Below, piece after piece: positions 45,202 to 53,499 of a stretch of 64,000 bases of DNA. The notes below the pieces were generated by a model, which was not told the DNA's origin, made no database searches, and saw only the letters and a program-made list of their open reading frames with translations. Origin of the DNA: Paenibacillus albidus (GTDB lineage: Bacteria > Bacillota > Bacilli > Paenibacillales > Paenibacillaceae). The translations under genes and the position numbers were made by a program. Position 1 is the first letter of the stretch. The number at the start of each line of letters is the position of its first letter. Location of the stretch: NCBI RefSeq assembly GCF_014644435.1, contig NZ_BMKR01000005.1:248001-312000 (forward strand). Direction: 5' to 3'.

Positions 45202-45837
45202 ATGAAAATCGCAGTTATCGGAGCAAGCGGCAAAGCGGGAAGCCGTATCGTCAAAGAAGCTTTGGACAGAGGACATGAGGTTACCGCTATTGTGCGGGAG
45301 GCTTCGAAGATGGCCGGAAGTGCAGCTGCCATTATCGAAAAAGACGTGTTGGCGTTGACTACGGACGACTTGAAAAGCTTTGATGTTGTTGTTAATGCCT
45401 TCGGGGCTCCGTTCGGTCAGGAACACCAACATGTGGATGCCGGTAATGTGCTGATTGATGCGCTGAAGAATGTGTCTGGGACGAGACTGATCGTGGTCGG
45501 CGGCGCAGGCAGTCTTTATGTGGATGAAGCCAAGACGCTGAAAGTGGTGGATACGCCGGATTTCCCTGATTTTGTGAAGCCTACGGCCTCGAATCAAGCG
45601 AAGAATCTGGAGGCACTGCAAGCAACCGATTCGTTGTCCTGGACGTTTGTCAGCCCGTCGGCCAACTTTGCAATTGGTGAGCGGACCGGCTCGTATGTAA
45701 AAGGCAAAGACCATCTGCTGGTCAACTCCAAAGGCGAGAGTTATGTCAGCTACGAAGATTATGCGATTGCCATAGTGGATGAGATTGAGCAGCCACAGCA
45801 TATCCGTGAGCGCTTCACAGTGGTGTCTGAATCTTAA
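45202..45837 (+). CDS. NAD(P)-binding oxidoreductase, NmrA/YwnB-like
   Basis: 211 residues, atypical SDR fold. Starts with the dinucleotide loop KIAVIGASGKAGSRIVKEALDRGHEVTAIVREA (2-34), then ALTTDDLKSFDVVVNAFGAP. Substrate loops YAIAIVDEIEQPQHIRERF close the protein. Such proteins are NADPH-dependent quinone reductases or redox sensors. It lies 35 bases after the dioxygenase gene with AGGAG, so they form one operon that ends in the hairpin at 45858. Confidence 0.9.
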   Translation: MKIAVIGASGKAGSRIVKEALDRGHEVTAIVREASKMAGSAAAIIEKDVLALTTDDLKSFDVVVNAFGAPFGQEHQHVDAGNVLIDALKNVSGTRLIVVGGAGSLYVDEAKTLKVVDTPDFPDFVKPTASNQAKNLEALQATDSLSWTFVSPSANFAIGERTGSYVKGKDHLLVNSKGESYVSYEDYAIAIVDEIEQPQHIRERFTVVSES

Positions 45838-45857
45838 TTCAGGTACCTGGGGCAAAC

Positions 45858-45903
45858 AAACAGGAGATTCCACTGCACTTTGTGCAGCAGAATCTCCTGT
45901 TTT
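45858..45903 (+). terminator. Branched terminator after VOC/NmrA operon
   Basis: AACAGGAGATT / AATCTCCTGTT outer stem with inner CTGCAC-TTT-GTGCAG and T4. The right arm carries one copy of the spacer repeat described next. Confidence 0.75.
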
Positions 45904-46060
45904 AAGTGAAAAAGAGCATCCTGATGTATTTCGTACAGCAGAATCTGCTGAAATCCTTAATTTTGTTGGGGTGTTCCACATCCTGCTGCACAAAATGCAT
46001 TAGAATCGGCTCCAACCCATAAATCGGGCCGTTCTAATGTACAAAATGCAGCAGAAGCTG
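45878..46060. repeat. Four copies of a ~21-bp GCAGCAGAATC motif
   Basis: TTTGTGCAGCAGAATCTCCTG-like units at 45878-45899 (+), 45929-45950 (+), 45976-45997 (-) and 46041-46060 (ACAAAATGCAGCAGAAGCTG, related). Between the last two sits a stem CATTAGAA..CGG / CCG..TTCTAATG (about 45997-46038). The 290-base stretch has no gene. Confidence 0.6.
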
Positions 46061-46093
46061 AGTGGTTCCCCTCGCACCCTTGCCCAGCTCTAT

Positions 46094-46127
46094 AAAGGCC
46101 AAGCCGCTAACACCGGCTTGGCCTTTT
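46094..46127. terminator. Terminator for MBL gene, works both ways
   Basis: AAAGGCCAAGCCG / CGGCTTGGCCTTTT, 12-13 bp perfect stem, directly at the 3' end of the minus-strand gene. Confidence 0.85.
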
Positions 46128-46129
46128 GT

Positions 46130-46891
46130 TCAGTGAAGCCCGCGTGCCAATTCGGCGATTCTGCGGCTCGCCTCTCCGCGGTACAGGCCGCCGTGATAGC
46201 AGATCACGGTGTCGATCTCAAAGGCTGCGAGCTTCGCCAGGGAGGCAAGGGCTGTCTCCATATCGGGGGTGGCGGCGGGATCGGGTCCGCATAATTCCCC
46301 GTTGTTCGCAACCGTCAGAGCATCTGCGGCAATGAGCGTCCGGCTGGTGTGATGATACAGGCTAAGATGCCCCGGGCTGTGGCCGGGTGTATGAATGACA
46401 GTAAGGCCTCCGGCAACAGGCAGTTGCTCTCCATCTGCCAACGTGATGTCTACTCTTCCTTTGGGCGGATTGGACAGTACATGCAGAAAAGCGCGGCGCC
46501 ATTCCTCCGGCACCTCCGGGGGCAGTGTGGCTTCCGCCGCGGCGAGGGCCTCGGGGGTATGTTTGAGCAGCATTGAACTGCCCTCGATATAAGGCTTCTC
46601 CAGCCTATGGGCCAGAACTGTCTTTGGCAAGGCTCCGTGCTCCTTCAGTATATCAGTCAAGCTGCCGATGTGATCCAGGTCCTGATGCGTAATTATAATC
46701 TGCCGCAGCTTAGACCATGGAACAGAGCATTTGTCCAGGGCTTCTTTAAAGGCATTGAGCAGGCCCGGATAACCGGTATCCACCAGTAGAGCTGTGTCCT
46801 CATCCCAGAGCAAGGTGGGGTAGATCATTTCGTTCTTGTTCATGACTTGCAGGGTGATTTCCAACATTTCAATTCCTTTGGCAATATGCAT
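46130..46891 (-). CDS. MBL-fold metallo-hydrolase
   Basis: 253 residues. Zinc ligands: THQDLDHIGSL (HxxxDH, about 72-82; the first His of the usual HxHxDH is replaced by THQD), HTPGHSPGHLSLY and AADAL. No signal peptide. Members are thioesterases, quorum-signal lactonases or glyoxalase II-like hydrolases; substrate unknown. ACGGAGGGAAACT precedes the start. The A+T-rich 230-base spacer to the GNAT gene holds the divergent promoters. Confidence 0.88.
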   Translation of the reverse strand: MHIAKGIEMLEITLQVMNKNEMIYPTLLWDEDTALLVDTGYPGLLNAFKEALDKCSVPWSKLRQIIITHQDLDHIGSLTDILKEHGALPKTVLAHRLEKPYIEGSSMLLKHTPEALAAAEATLPPEVPEEWRRAFLHVLSNPPKGRVDITLADGEQLPVAGGLTVIHTPGHSPGHLSLYHHTSRTLIAADALTVANNGELCGPDPAATPDMETALASLAKLAAFEIDTVICYHGGLYRGEASRRIAELARGLH

Positions 46892-47123
46892 AGTTTCCCT
46901 CCGTTAATGGAATAAGAGCGATGCCGTGAGGCTAATGCATATCATAACCGAAAGGAAATTTCAGTTCAATAGATTAATTTATTATTATAACACATAATTT
47001 TATTTTTGTCAAGGTGCGTAATTCGTGTTTTTGGTACATTTTGCTCTGGCTTCCCTCTTTGCGTTATACTAATTGCAAATAAATACCTGCTGTAAGCAGA
47101 TGAGTCTTTTGGGAGGTTTACAG

Positions 47124-47648
47124 ATGAGCGACGACATTGCTGCTGAGGTGTCTTTTTCAGAGATCAGGGAAGAGCATTTGCCCCAAGTGCTGGATATCTA
47201 CAATTATTACGTGCTTAACACCACGGTTTCTTTTCACACTGAACCTTTGACGTTGCCAGTTATGCGTGAATCCGTATTAACCGGGGAACCACGGTTTAAA
47301 TCCTATGCGATAGAGCTTGGTGCCGAACTTCAGGGTTATGTGGGGATTGCCAGACATAAAAACAAGCAGGCATATGACAGCTCGGGAGAAATCAGTGTGT
47401 ATTTGAAACCCGGCTGTACGGGTAAAGGTATAGGGGAACATGCGCTGCAATTTATTGAAAAAAGAGCGGCCGAGCTTGATTTCCACGTGCTGGTGGCCAC
47501 TGTATGTTCTGAGAATGAACGCAGCTGCCGGCTGTTTCTTAAGAATGGATATGAACGAAGTGCTTATTTCAAGGAAATCGGCACTAAATTCGGCAGAAGG
47601 CTGGATATCGCCAGCTACCAGAAAATTATAGGGAGGATGCAGGTATGA
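47124..47648 (+). CDS. PAT-like GNAT N-acetyltransferase
   Basis: 174 residues from ATG 47124 (GGGAGG at nine bases). GNAT domain of the phosphinothricin/methionine-sulfone acetyltransferase group: HLPQVLDIYNYYVLNTTVSFHTEPLT is characteristic, the acetyl-CoA loop is VYLKPGCTGKGIGEHALQF (about 109-127), and NERSCRLFLKNGYERSAYFKEIGTKFGRRLD closes it. Would acetylate an amino-acid analogue or amine. Its stop overlaps the start of the next gene (ATGA). Confidence 0.9.
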   Translation: MSDDIAAEVSFSEIREEHLPQVLDIYNYYVLNTTVSFHTEPLTLPVMRESVLTGEPRFKSYAIELGAELQGYVGIARHKNKQAYDSSGEISVYLKPGCTGKGIGEHALQFIEKRAAELDFHVLVATVCSENERSCRLFLKNGYERSAYFKEIGTKFGRRLDIASYQKIIGRMQV

Positions 47649-48106
47649 AATTAGCAGAAGCGCTGGTTAACCGAAGTGATCTTCAGCGTAAAATAGCCCA
47701 GCTTAAGCAGCGGCTGGAGAGGGTAGTGAAGGTACAGGAGGGCGAAGAGCCGGCAGAGCAGCCGAAGGATTTGTTGCGTGAGCTGGAGCATAGCGTAAAT
47801 GAGCTGGCCAAACTGGTCAGAGCGATCAACAGGACCAACTCGGGAGTAGCTTTTGACGAGCATTGGACGCTTGCTGACGCTCTGGCGGAACGTGACCGGA
47901 TGCTTCAACTGCGCAAGCTGCTGAGTGACCTGCTGGAGCAAGCCTCTATAACACAGGACCGCTTCAGCCGGTCAGAAGTCCGGTACCAGCGGACTGTGGA
48001 TGTGGTGCAGATTCAGAAGCAGGTGGACGATCTGTCGCGGGATTACCGGGAGCTTGATTTTAGAATCCAGGAGAAGAACTGGACGATAACCTTGATCGGT
48101 TCCTGA
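47645..48106 (+). CDS. DIP1984-family protein
   Basis: 153 residues, highly helical: KLAEALVNRSDLQRKIAQLKQRLERVVKVQEGE at the start and long charged helices to the end (RTVDVVQIQKQVDDLSRDYRELDFRIQEKNW). This sequence pattern is that of the DIP1984 family, whose function is unknown. Start overlaps the acetyltransferase stop by four bases, so translation is coupled; a functional link is possible. Confidence 0.88.
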   Translation: MKLAEALVNRSDLQRKIAQLKQRLERVVKVQEGEEPAEQPKDLLRELEHSVNELAKLVRAINRTNSGVAFDEHWTLADALAERDRMLQLRKLLSDLLEQASITQDRFSRSEVRYQRTVDVVQIQKQVDDLSRDYRELDFRIQEKNWTITLIGS

Positions 48107-48109
48107 CAA

Positions 48110-48340
48110 ATACGGCTTGCGGCCGAAGGTAATCGGTTCTTCTCCTAAAAGCGAGCGCAACCCGCCAACAGGGAATGTTGGACCTCCAAAATGGCAGATG
48201 CAGGGCCAGATCTGAGCAATCATAAATTAGCCCAAGTAATGTAACAGGAATGCGTCTTAGCATGGATGTAAAGGGTACACCTTAATGTAACTACCGAGCG
48301 CTGGTTTAGGAAGGTCCGATGAGGGCGGGGAAGGGGATTT
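48110..48340. other. Gene-free spacer, suspected repeat
   Basis: The 447 bases between the DIP1984 and DegV genes have no convincing ORF. The part 48140-48260 is evenly rich in G+C and contains short inverted pieces (CCAACA..TGTTGG at 48167-48183) and looks like one of the recurrent Paenibacillus spacer sequences; no second copy is present here to prove it. The final 130 bases are A+T-rich and likely hold the degV promoter. Confidence 0.3.
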
Positions 48341-48553
48341 TTGCTGCAAGCCGTGGTTTTCATAACATAAATCTATCTTCAATTCCTAGGTATATTTGTC
48401 ATGTGCGATGTGAAATTTTGTCGAATGTTGTAGAAAATATTATGCGATTCCGGCTCTGTTTTCCCCGTGTGGCTACAGTTATCCTGTATACTCTATACAT
48501 GTTCAACGGTACAGGAAGAAGTAACCTCACTCATGAAAGAGAGCAGTGAATCT

Positions 48554-49411
48554 ATGAAACCTATCGCTTGGGTCACCGACAGCACCAGTACGCTCGACCA
48601 CGAATTTGCCCGGAATAATCATGTCTATATTGTTCCTCTGCGCCTCATTGTCAATCAAGAGTGCTTTCAGGAGAATGTGGAGATTACCGCAGACCAGTTC
48701 TATGCCAAAATGCGCCAGCATGAAGAGGTGAGCAGTTCGCAGCCGCCGATCGGCGAGTTCATTGAACTGTATGAACGGCTGAAAGACCAATATGAAGAGA
48801 TTATTGCCGTGCACTGCTCGTCCGAGCTTAGCGGTACTTATCATACCTCTATGCAGGCTGCCGAGATTGCCGGGGCCTCTGTGGTTGGTATTGATTCCAA
48901 GGTTGGCGCCTACCCGATTCGTGAGATGATTATGCGGGGCGTGCACTGGCACAGCCAGGGCCTTCCGGTGCGGGAGATTAAAGAAAAGATAGAGAATATC
49001 GTCCACAATATGTCCTTTTACCTGCTCCCTTCAAGCTTGACCCAGCTGCACCGCGGCGGACGTGTATCCGGCTCGCAGCTGGTCCTCAGTCAACTGCTGC
49101 GCATTCATTTGCTGCTGCGTTTTGATGAAGGCAAAGTAATCGTGGAGGAGAAGATCCGCACCTTCAAGAAAGCCAAGCAGAAGCTGCTGGATACCCTGAA
49201 GAGGGATCTAGGGCTGATCAAGGAGGTATGCATTATGCATGCCAACAATATGGAGGAAGCGTTGCGGCTGGAACGGGATATCCAGGAGCTGGCCCCCGGG
49301 CTTGGGACGGAGATTATGACCTTTGTCCCTGTAGTCGGCATTCATGCGGGGGAAGGGACGCTGGCGTTATCCTGGATCAAGAACAACAAGATCAACAGCA
49401 TACTTGGCTGA
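48554..49411 (+). CDS. DegV-family fatty-acid-binding protein
   Basis: 285 residues. DegV fold: N-terminal domain IAWVTDSTSTLDHEFARNNHVYIVPLRLIVN (about 3-33), ligand loop SSQPPIGEFIELYERL and SSELSGTYHTS (about 90-100), C-terminal domain VVGIHAGEGTLALSWI. In Firmicutes, such proteins (FakB) bind a fatty acid for phosphorylation by FakA. The start is uncertain: 48533 (MKESSES) is an alternative; neither has a strong ribosome site. Convergent with the exporter genes. Confidence 0.9.
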   Translation: MKPIAWVTDSTSTLDHEFARNNHVYIVPLRLIVNQECFQENVEITADQFYAKMRQHEEVSSSQPPIGEFIELYERLKDQYEEIIAVHCSSELSGTYHTSMQAAEIAGASVVGIDSKVGAYPIREMIMRGVHWHSQGLPVREIKEKIENIVHNMSFYLLPSSLTQLHRGGRVSGSQLVLSQLLRIHLLLRFDEGKVIVEEKIRTFKKAKQKLLDTLKRDLGLIKEVCIMHANNMEEALRLERDIQELAPGLGTEIMTFVPVVGIHAGEGTLALSWIKNNKINSILG

Positions 49412-49425
49412 TTCTTTATTTACAA

Positions 49426-49466
49426 CAAAAAGGGTGCTCTTCAGCCATTCGGCTGGAGGGCACCCT
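49426..49466 (-). terminator. Terminator between degV and exporter genes
   Basis: AGGGTGC / GCACCCT with inner CAGCC/GGCTG. The U-run (TTTTTGTTG) is on the minus-strand side, so it mainly serves the ThrE-type genes. Confidence 0.7.
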
Positions 49467-49492
49467 CTTGCTGCGTGCGGTCCTTGTCCAGA

Positions 49493-49915
49493 TTATCTGC
49501 TCTTGCGGCGGATGGACTGCCCCAGCACTTCACTGAGCACAAGGCCGGTGGCAATCGCTCCCGACAGCAGCAGAGCCTGAGTGGCAATCTGGACAGCGTC
49601 AATATAGTCTTTCTCTACGAATTTCCGCATGGCATCATAAGCAAGGCCTCCCGGGACAAGCGGAATAATGCCGCCGACGCTGAAGATAATGACAGGCATC
49701 TTGAAGGAACGGGCGAACATTTGGCTGACCACTCCGACGACCACGGTCGCGAAGAAAGTGGCGATCACGGTGTCCCACCGTTCATCCAGCAGCAGGTAGA
49801 CAACCCAACCCACCATGCCGGCGGTTCCGCACTGCAGCAGAGCCCGTTTCGGTGCATTGAAGAGAATGCAGAACGTGGCAGCGGCGATAAAACTGGTTAT
49901 AAGCTGCAAAATCAT
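49493..49915 (-). CDS. Threonine/serine exporter small subunit (ThrE C-terminal, YjjB type)
   Basis: 140 residues, four membrane segments (LITSFIAAATFCILFN, AGMVGWVVYLLLDERW, ATFFATVVVGVVSQMFA, IIFSVGGIIPLVPGGLAY). The PLVPG motif in a helix break is typical of the DUF3815 half of ThrE exporters. With the product of the gene upstream it would form a two-component amino-acid exporter. Twenty-seven bases separate the two genes. Confidence 0.88.
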   Translation of the reverse strand: MILQLITSFIAAATFCILFNAPKRALLQCGTAGMVGWVVYLLLDERWDTVIATFFATVVVGVVSQMFARSFKMPVIIFSVGGIIPLVPGGLAYDAMRKFVEKDYIDAVQIATQALLLSGAIATGLVLSEVLGQSIRRKSR

Positions 49916-49942
49916 GAAGGGCTAACCTCTTTCGCGTAGGTG

Positions 49943-50746
49943 TTATAAAAGTGAGAGTACCAGCCCGATTCCGGTGCCGATGGCAAAGGCGGTCAGAAAA
50001 GCATCGGCGCCTTTGGATAAGCCGGACACCAGATGGCCGGCCATCAGATCGCGAACGGCATTCGTGATCAGCAGTCCCGGTACCAGAGGCATAACCGAGC
50101 CGATAATAATTTTGTCCATCTCCTGACCAATGCCATATTTAACCGAGAAGAAGGTCAACATGCCGATCAGGAAAGAGGCGCTGAACTCTGCGAAGAAACG
50201 GATTTGGACCAGCCGGTGCAGATAAATTACGGCGGCATACCCAAGTCCCGAGACCAGCAGTGCCGGGAGTGCATCCCACAGGCTGCCTTTGAACATGACG
50301 GTGAAGCAAGCGCCGGTCAGGGCGGCTGCCACAATCTGCTGCCATACCGGGTAAGCATGGGCAGCGTCATCCACGGTGCCAAGCCGCACGCGTGCCTCCT
50401 CAGCCGTAATCAGCTGCTGGCTGAGACGGCGGGAGATATCATTGACCTCCGACACCTTCTGCAAATCCGTTGTCCGCTCGGCAATCCGGAACAGCTTGGC
50501 AGGTTCGGTCCGGCTGGTGGCGAACATGATGACGGTTGGGGTTACGTAGCTGTGGGCGCCCGGGCACCCGAGCGAAGCCGCCATACGTGTCATGGTATCC
50601 TCTACACGATAGGTTTCCGCACCGCTTTGCAGCATGATTTTACCGGCCAGCAGGCAGAGGTCTATGATCTCATAGGTAGAGCTGGGGCTTGTGGTTGCGC
50701 TTGTGTTGAAGCTGCTTTGGTTGCTGTCACTGCCTGTGCTTTCCAA
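49943..50746 (-). CDS. Threonine/serine exporter large subunit (DUF1212, YjjP type)
   Basis: About 267 residues from TTG 50746, which has GGGGAGG eleven bases upstream. The frame opens at 50917 inside uvrX without any standard start between, so the longer version is rejected. A cytosolic DUF1212 region (YEIIDLCLLAGKIMLQSGAETYRVEDTMTRMAASLG, TVIMFATSR, LQKVSEVNDISRRL) is followed by about five membrane segments with GSVMPLVPGLLITNAVRDLMAGHLVSG. Exports small neutral amino acids with the YjjB-type partner. Confidence 0.85.
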   Translation of the reverse strand: MESTGSDSNQSSFNTSATTSPSSTYEIIDLCLLAGKIMLQSGAETYRVEDTMTRMAASLGCPGAHSYVTPTVIMFATSRTEPAKLFRIAERTTDLQKVSEVNDISRRLSQQLITAEEARVRLGTVDDAAHAYPVWQQIVAAALTGACFTVMFKGSLWDALPALLVSGLGYAAVIYLHRLVQIRFFAEFSASFLIGMLTFFSVKYGIGQEMDKIIIGSVMPLVPGLLITNAVRDLMAGHLVSGLSKGADAFLTAFAIGTGIGLVLSLL

Positions 50747-50825
50747 CTTCTTTCGATCCTCCCCTTGAATGTTATATATCCGATTGTCGCCGCTGAGGTT
50801 AAAAAGATCAACCCTAAACTTTTGC

Positions 50826-52088
50826 TTACTTATAATGTCCGCCAATCTTGCCGGCCCGGTCCTTGATCTGTCCGGCACCCGTAAAGGAAACGGCCCGCCC
50901 GATAATCGTATCTCCATATTTATTCTTCAAACCGTCGGTAGCCCGCTCCAGCTCGCGGTAGCGGGGGCGGGATTCGAACAGGGTCAGCTGGTATTGGTTC
51001 TCGTCGGACAGATTGGAGAGGCTCAGGTGGACCCGGCGCACGGGCTGTCCGTCCCAGTGTAAGCGAAAAAGAGAGACCGCCGCCTCATACACCAGATTGG
51101 TGGCATTGGTAGGATCACTCATGGTGGACTGTCTGGAGAATCCGGTCGGCCTGTCGAAGCTGGCTCCCTGGCAGCCGACGGACAGGACCGCCCCATTGAC
51201 CATCAGGCTGCGGCAGCGCCGGCAGACCATCTCAGCCAGCTCCAGCAGGATCGTCCTGATCTCCGCCATTGTCCGGTAATCGCGGGGGAGCGTCATCTGG
51301 TGGCCGACGCTTTTGGGGGCGGTCTCGTGGGTAGACGGTTGCACCGGGCTGTCGTCTATGCCGTTGGCGATGCGCCAATAGAGCTCAGCGTCAATGTCGC
51401 AGTTCTTGCGGAACTTCTCCCGCATATGCCATTTCAGCTCAGCCAAAGGCAAGCGGGCTAGATGGCCGATGGTAGTTAAGCCCATGCTGTGAAAATGGGC
51501 GGACATGCGGCGGCCGACCATAAACAACTGGCTGATGGGCTGCGGCCAGAGCAGGCACGGTAGCTGTTCCCGGGTAAGGGTGAACAGGCCATCGCTGTTC
51601 TTCTTGGCCCACAGATCACAGGCCATCTTGGCTGTGACCTTGGTGTAGCCAATGCCGACACGGGTATAGACGCCGGTCTCTGTGCGAATCTGCTGCTGGA
51701 TCGCCGAAGCGATTTGCCGGGGGCTGCCGAATAGGGACAAGCTGCCGGTGATGTCAATGAACTGTTCATCAATGGAATAAGGCTCCACCAGATCGCTGAA
51801 GGTGCGCAGAATATCGGTGATCTGGGCAGAGACGTCGATATAATGCTGCATGCGCGGCCTGACTACCACCAGCTCGGGACATTTGCCCAGCGCTTCGCGC
51901 AAGGTCTCGGCCGTAGTGATGCCGGAGTCTTTGGCTATAGGGCAGGCAGCCAGAACAATGCCGCTCCGCCGTGCCGGATCACCGGCAACCACAAGCGGCT
52001 TATTGCTGTACTCGGGATTGGCCGCCTTCTCGACAGAGGCATAGAAGCTTTGGCAATCAGACAGCATAATGATGCGTTCTTTATTCAT
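50826..52088 (-). CDS. uvrX: Y-family DNA polymerase, UvrX/YqjW type
   Basis: 420 residues. Translesion polymerase motifs: IIMLSDCQSFYASVEKAANPEYSNKPLVVAG (metal-binding Asp, about 7-37), VEPYSIDEQFIDITGSLSLFG (catalytic SIDE), HhH region GRRMSAHFHSMGLTTIGHLARL, and a little-finger domain ending in a beta-clamp-like QLTLFE peptide (about 385-390). Acts in mutagenic DNA-damage bypass. GGAGAG precedes the start. A LexA-type box in its promoter (52143-52156) supports SOS control. Confidence 0.93.
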   Translation of the reverse strand: MNKERIIMLSDCQSFYASVEKAANPEYSNKPLVVAGDPARRSGIVLAACPIAKDSGITTAETLREALGKCPELVVVRPRMQHYIDVSAQITDILRTFSDLVEPYSIDEQFIDITGSLSLFGSPRQIASAIQQQIRTETGVYTRVGIGYTKVTAKMACDLWAKKNSDGLFTLTREQLPCLLWPQPISQLFMVGRRMSAHFHSMGLTTIGHLARLPLAELKWHMREKFRKNCDIDAELYWRIANGIDDSPVQPSTHETAPKSVGHQMTLPRDYRTMAEIRTILLELAEMVCRRCRSLMVNGAVLSVGCQGASFDRPTGFSRQSTMSDPTNATNLVYEAAVSLFRLHWDGQPVRRVHLSLSNLSDENQYQLTLFESRPRYRELERATDGLKNKYGDTIIGRAVSFTGAGQIKDRAGKIGGHYK

Positions 52089-52142
52089 GAGACACTCTCC
52101 AGTGTTTGGGTTTGCGTGAAGGGAATTTTCTTTATTATAATA

Positions 52143-52156
52143 CGAACATATGATCG
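52143..52156 (-). promoter_or_regulatory. LexA (SOS) box of uvrX
   Basis: CGAACATATGATCG matches the Gram-positive CGAAC-N4-GTTCG box with one mismatch. It lies just upstream of a TATAAT (minus strand, about 52134-52139), 55 bases before the start codon. Confidence 0.75.
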
Positions 52157-52186
52157 TGTATATGCATAGTTATTTCCACCAAGGAA

Positions 52187-52768
52187 TCAGTCTTTCAGGG
52201 TGAGCAGACCTGTGGCGACACCGCCGGCTGCGATGGTGAAAAGCGAATGCAGGAAGGTTTCTCTGGAGATCAGCAAGCCTCCGGCCCCGATAATCAGGAA
52301 ATCGGTCATGAAAATAATGAGGCCTACATTAAGGGGGAAATAGCGGGTGATGTATTGTGCGAGTAAATCGGTTCCGCCGGTGCTGGCTTTGAAACGGAGC
52401 ATCAGTCCCAGGCCGCTGCCCATCAGAAAACCGCCGATAATGGCGCTTGAGACCGGGCCGAGCTCAAAATAATACAGGAAGTGATATTGCAGCGGACTCA
52501 GCAGTTCAATGAGGATGGAGGAGGACAGAAGACCGAGCAGACTGCTTGCAAAAAGCTCCCGGTTCTTCAGCCAGGCAAGCAGAAACACAGGAACGCTGCA
52601 GATAACAATGGCCAGTCCGATTTTGAGCCCCGATAAATAATTAATAATCAGGGCGATTCCGATAATTCCGCCATCCAGAATTTTATAAGGTACGAGATAA
52701 AAATTAGTCCCTGCGGCAATCAGCAGACTGCCCATCAAGATGACCATGAATTTTGACCAGAACCGCAT
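52187..52768 (-). CDS. YitT/YczE-family membrane protein
   Basis: 193 residues with five or six membrane segments, starting SKFMVILMGSLLIAAGTNFYLVPYKILDGGIIGIALIINYL and including GGFLMGSGLGLMLRFKASTGGTDLLAQYI, the family's signature. The C-terminal DUF2179 domain of full YitT proteins is absent, as in YczE. Transport or accessory role unknown. ATG 52768 is nine bases from AGGAG; the ATG at 52777 abuts it. Separate from uvrX (98 bases containing the SOS promoter). Confidence 0.85.
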   Translation of the reverse strand: MRFWSKFMVILMGSLLIAAGTNFYLVPYKILDGGIIGIALIINYLSGLKIGLAIVICSVPVFLLAWLKNRELFASSLLGLLSSSILIELLSPLQYHFLYYFELGPVSSAIIGGFLMGSGLGLMLRFKASTGGTDLLAQYITRYFPLNVGLIIFMTDFLIIGAGGLLISRETFLHSLFTIAAGGVATGLLTLKD

Positions 52769-52836
52769 ATTCAACATCTCCTAATAAGGCATGTCTTATG
52801 AATATGCTTTATCATGGAAAAAAATTGCTTCTCATC

Positions 52837-52861
52837 AAAAAAATCCTGCTTGGCGCAGGAT
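52837..52861 (-). terminator. Terminator of DUF3231 gene
   Basis: ATCCTGC-TTGGC-GCAGGAT with a T7 run on the minus-strand side. Confidence 0.75.
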
Positions 52862-52874
52862 AGAGACAAAGGGT

Positions 52875-53393
52875 TCAGGCGTGAACGAGCTCCGGCTGTC
52901 TGATCTGAACGGGAAGGGGGGGCAGCCAGCCCTTGTGTTTGTTTATTTTGAGCAGAGCAAGCCCCGAGGCTGCCAAAGCCGCGTGTATTTTCATGAATAA
53001 AGCCGTAAGGTCTGCCCGGATGGACATGTTCATAAGCTGGCTGGATTCTGCCAGGCTCATTGAGATTACGCCGGAAAGTGCGGCCGCAATTTCAAGATCG
53101 GAGAGGCGGGCACCGGAGGGAATCTCCGCAGGTTTCACAGAAAGACGGTCAGGCAGCGGAGGGAAAGGCGGAATCCCTTCCGCCCTAAGGAGTTTGTCAC
53201 AGTCCTTGATTCCGCGCTGGGTCTGATCCATCAGGTCATCAATTAAGTGCTTCAGTTCCTGATCCGCAGCATGATAATGAAAAGCCTGCAGCGTGGACAG
53301 GGTGATTTGGGCTTTGGCGGCAAATTGCCATGCTGTGAAGGTTGGGCCAGTATGCATCGCTTCGTCTTTGGGGTTGCTGCTTGGAATAACCAT
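52875..53393 (-). CDS. DUF3231-family protein
   Basis: 172 residues, all-helical, resembling half of the DUF3231 family's usual tandem-domain proteins: TAWQFAAKAQITLSTLQAFHYHAADQELKHLIDDLMDQ and GVISMSLAESSQLMNMSIRADLTALFMKIHAALAASGLALLKI. The ferritin-like helix pattern and EGIPPFPPLPDRL are typical. Function unknown; relatives are found in sporulating bacteria. AAAGGAGC before the start. Full-length members have about 330 residues, so this is a one-domain form. Confidence 0.8.
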   Translation of the reverse strand: MVIPSSNPKDEAMHTGPTFTAWQFAAKAQITLSTLQAFHYHAADQELKHLIDDLMDQTQRGIKDCDKLLRAEGIPPFPPLPDRLSVKPAEIPSGARLSDLEIAAALSGVISMSLAESSQLMNMSIRADLTALFMKIHAALAASGLALLKINKHKGWLPPLPVQIRQPELVHA

Positions 53394-53499
53394 ATGGGAA
53401 CAGCTCCTTTAGGATGGATGAAGTAAGAATGTGAAATTAGCTTGTCCGGCGGGGCTTGTTTTATGCGGGTCCTTGGCCCGGAAATTCGGCTTCCCGAAG

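Noticed and set aside
50033..50866. 277-codon plus-strand ORF
   Set aside because: Lies opposite the ThrE-type membrane gene, whose hydrophobic segments are unambiguous.
50747..50917. N-terminal extension of the YjjP-type gene
   Set aside because: It would overlap uvrX by about 90 bases, is not exporter-like, and has no ribosome site; TTG 50746 does.
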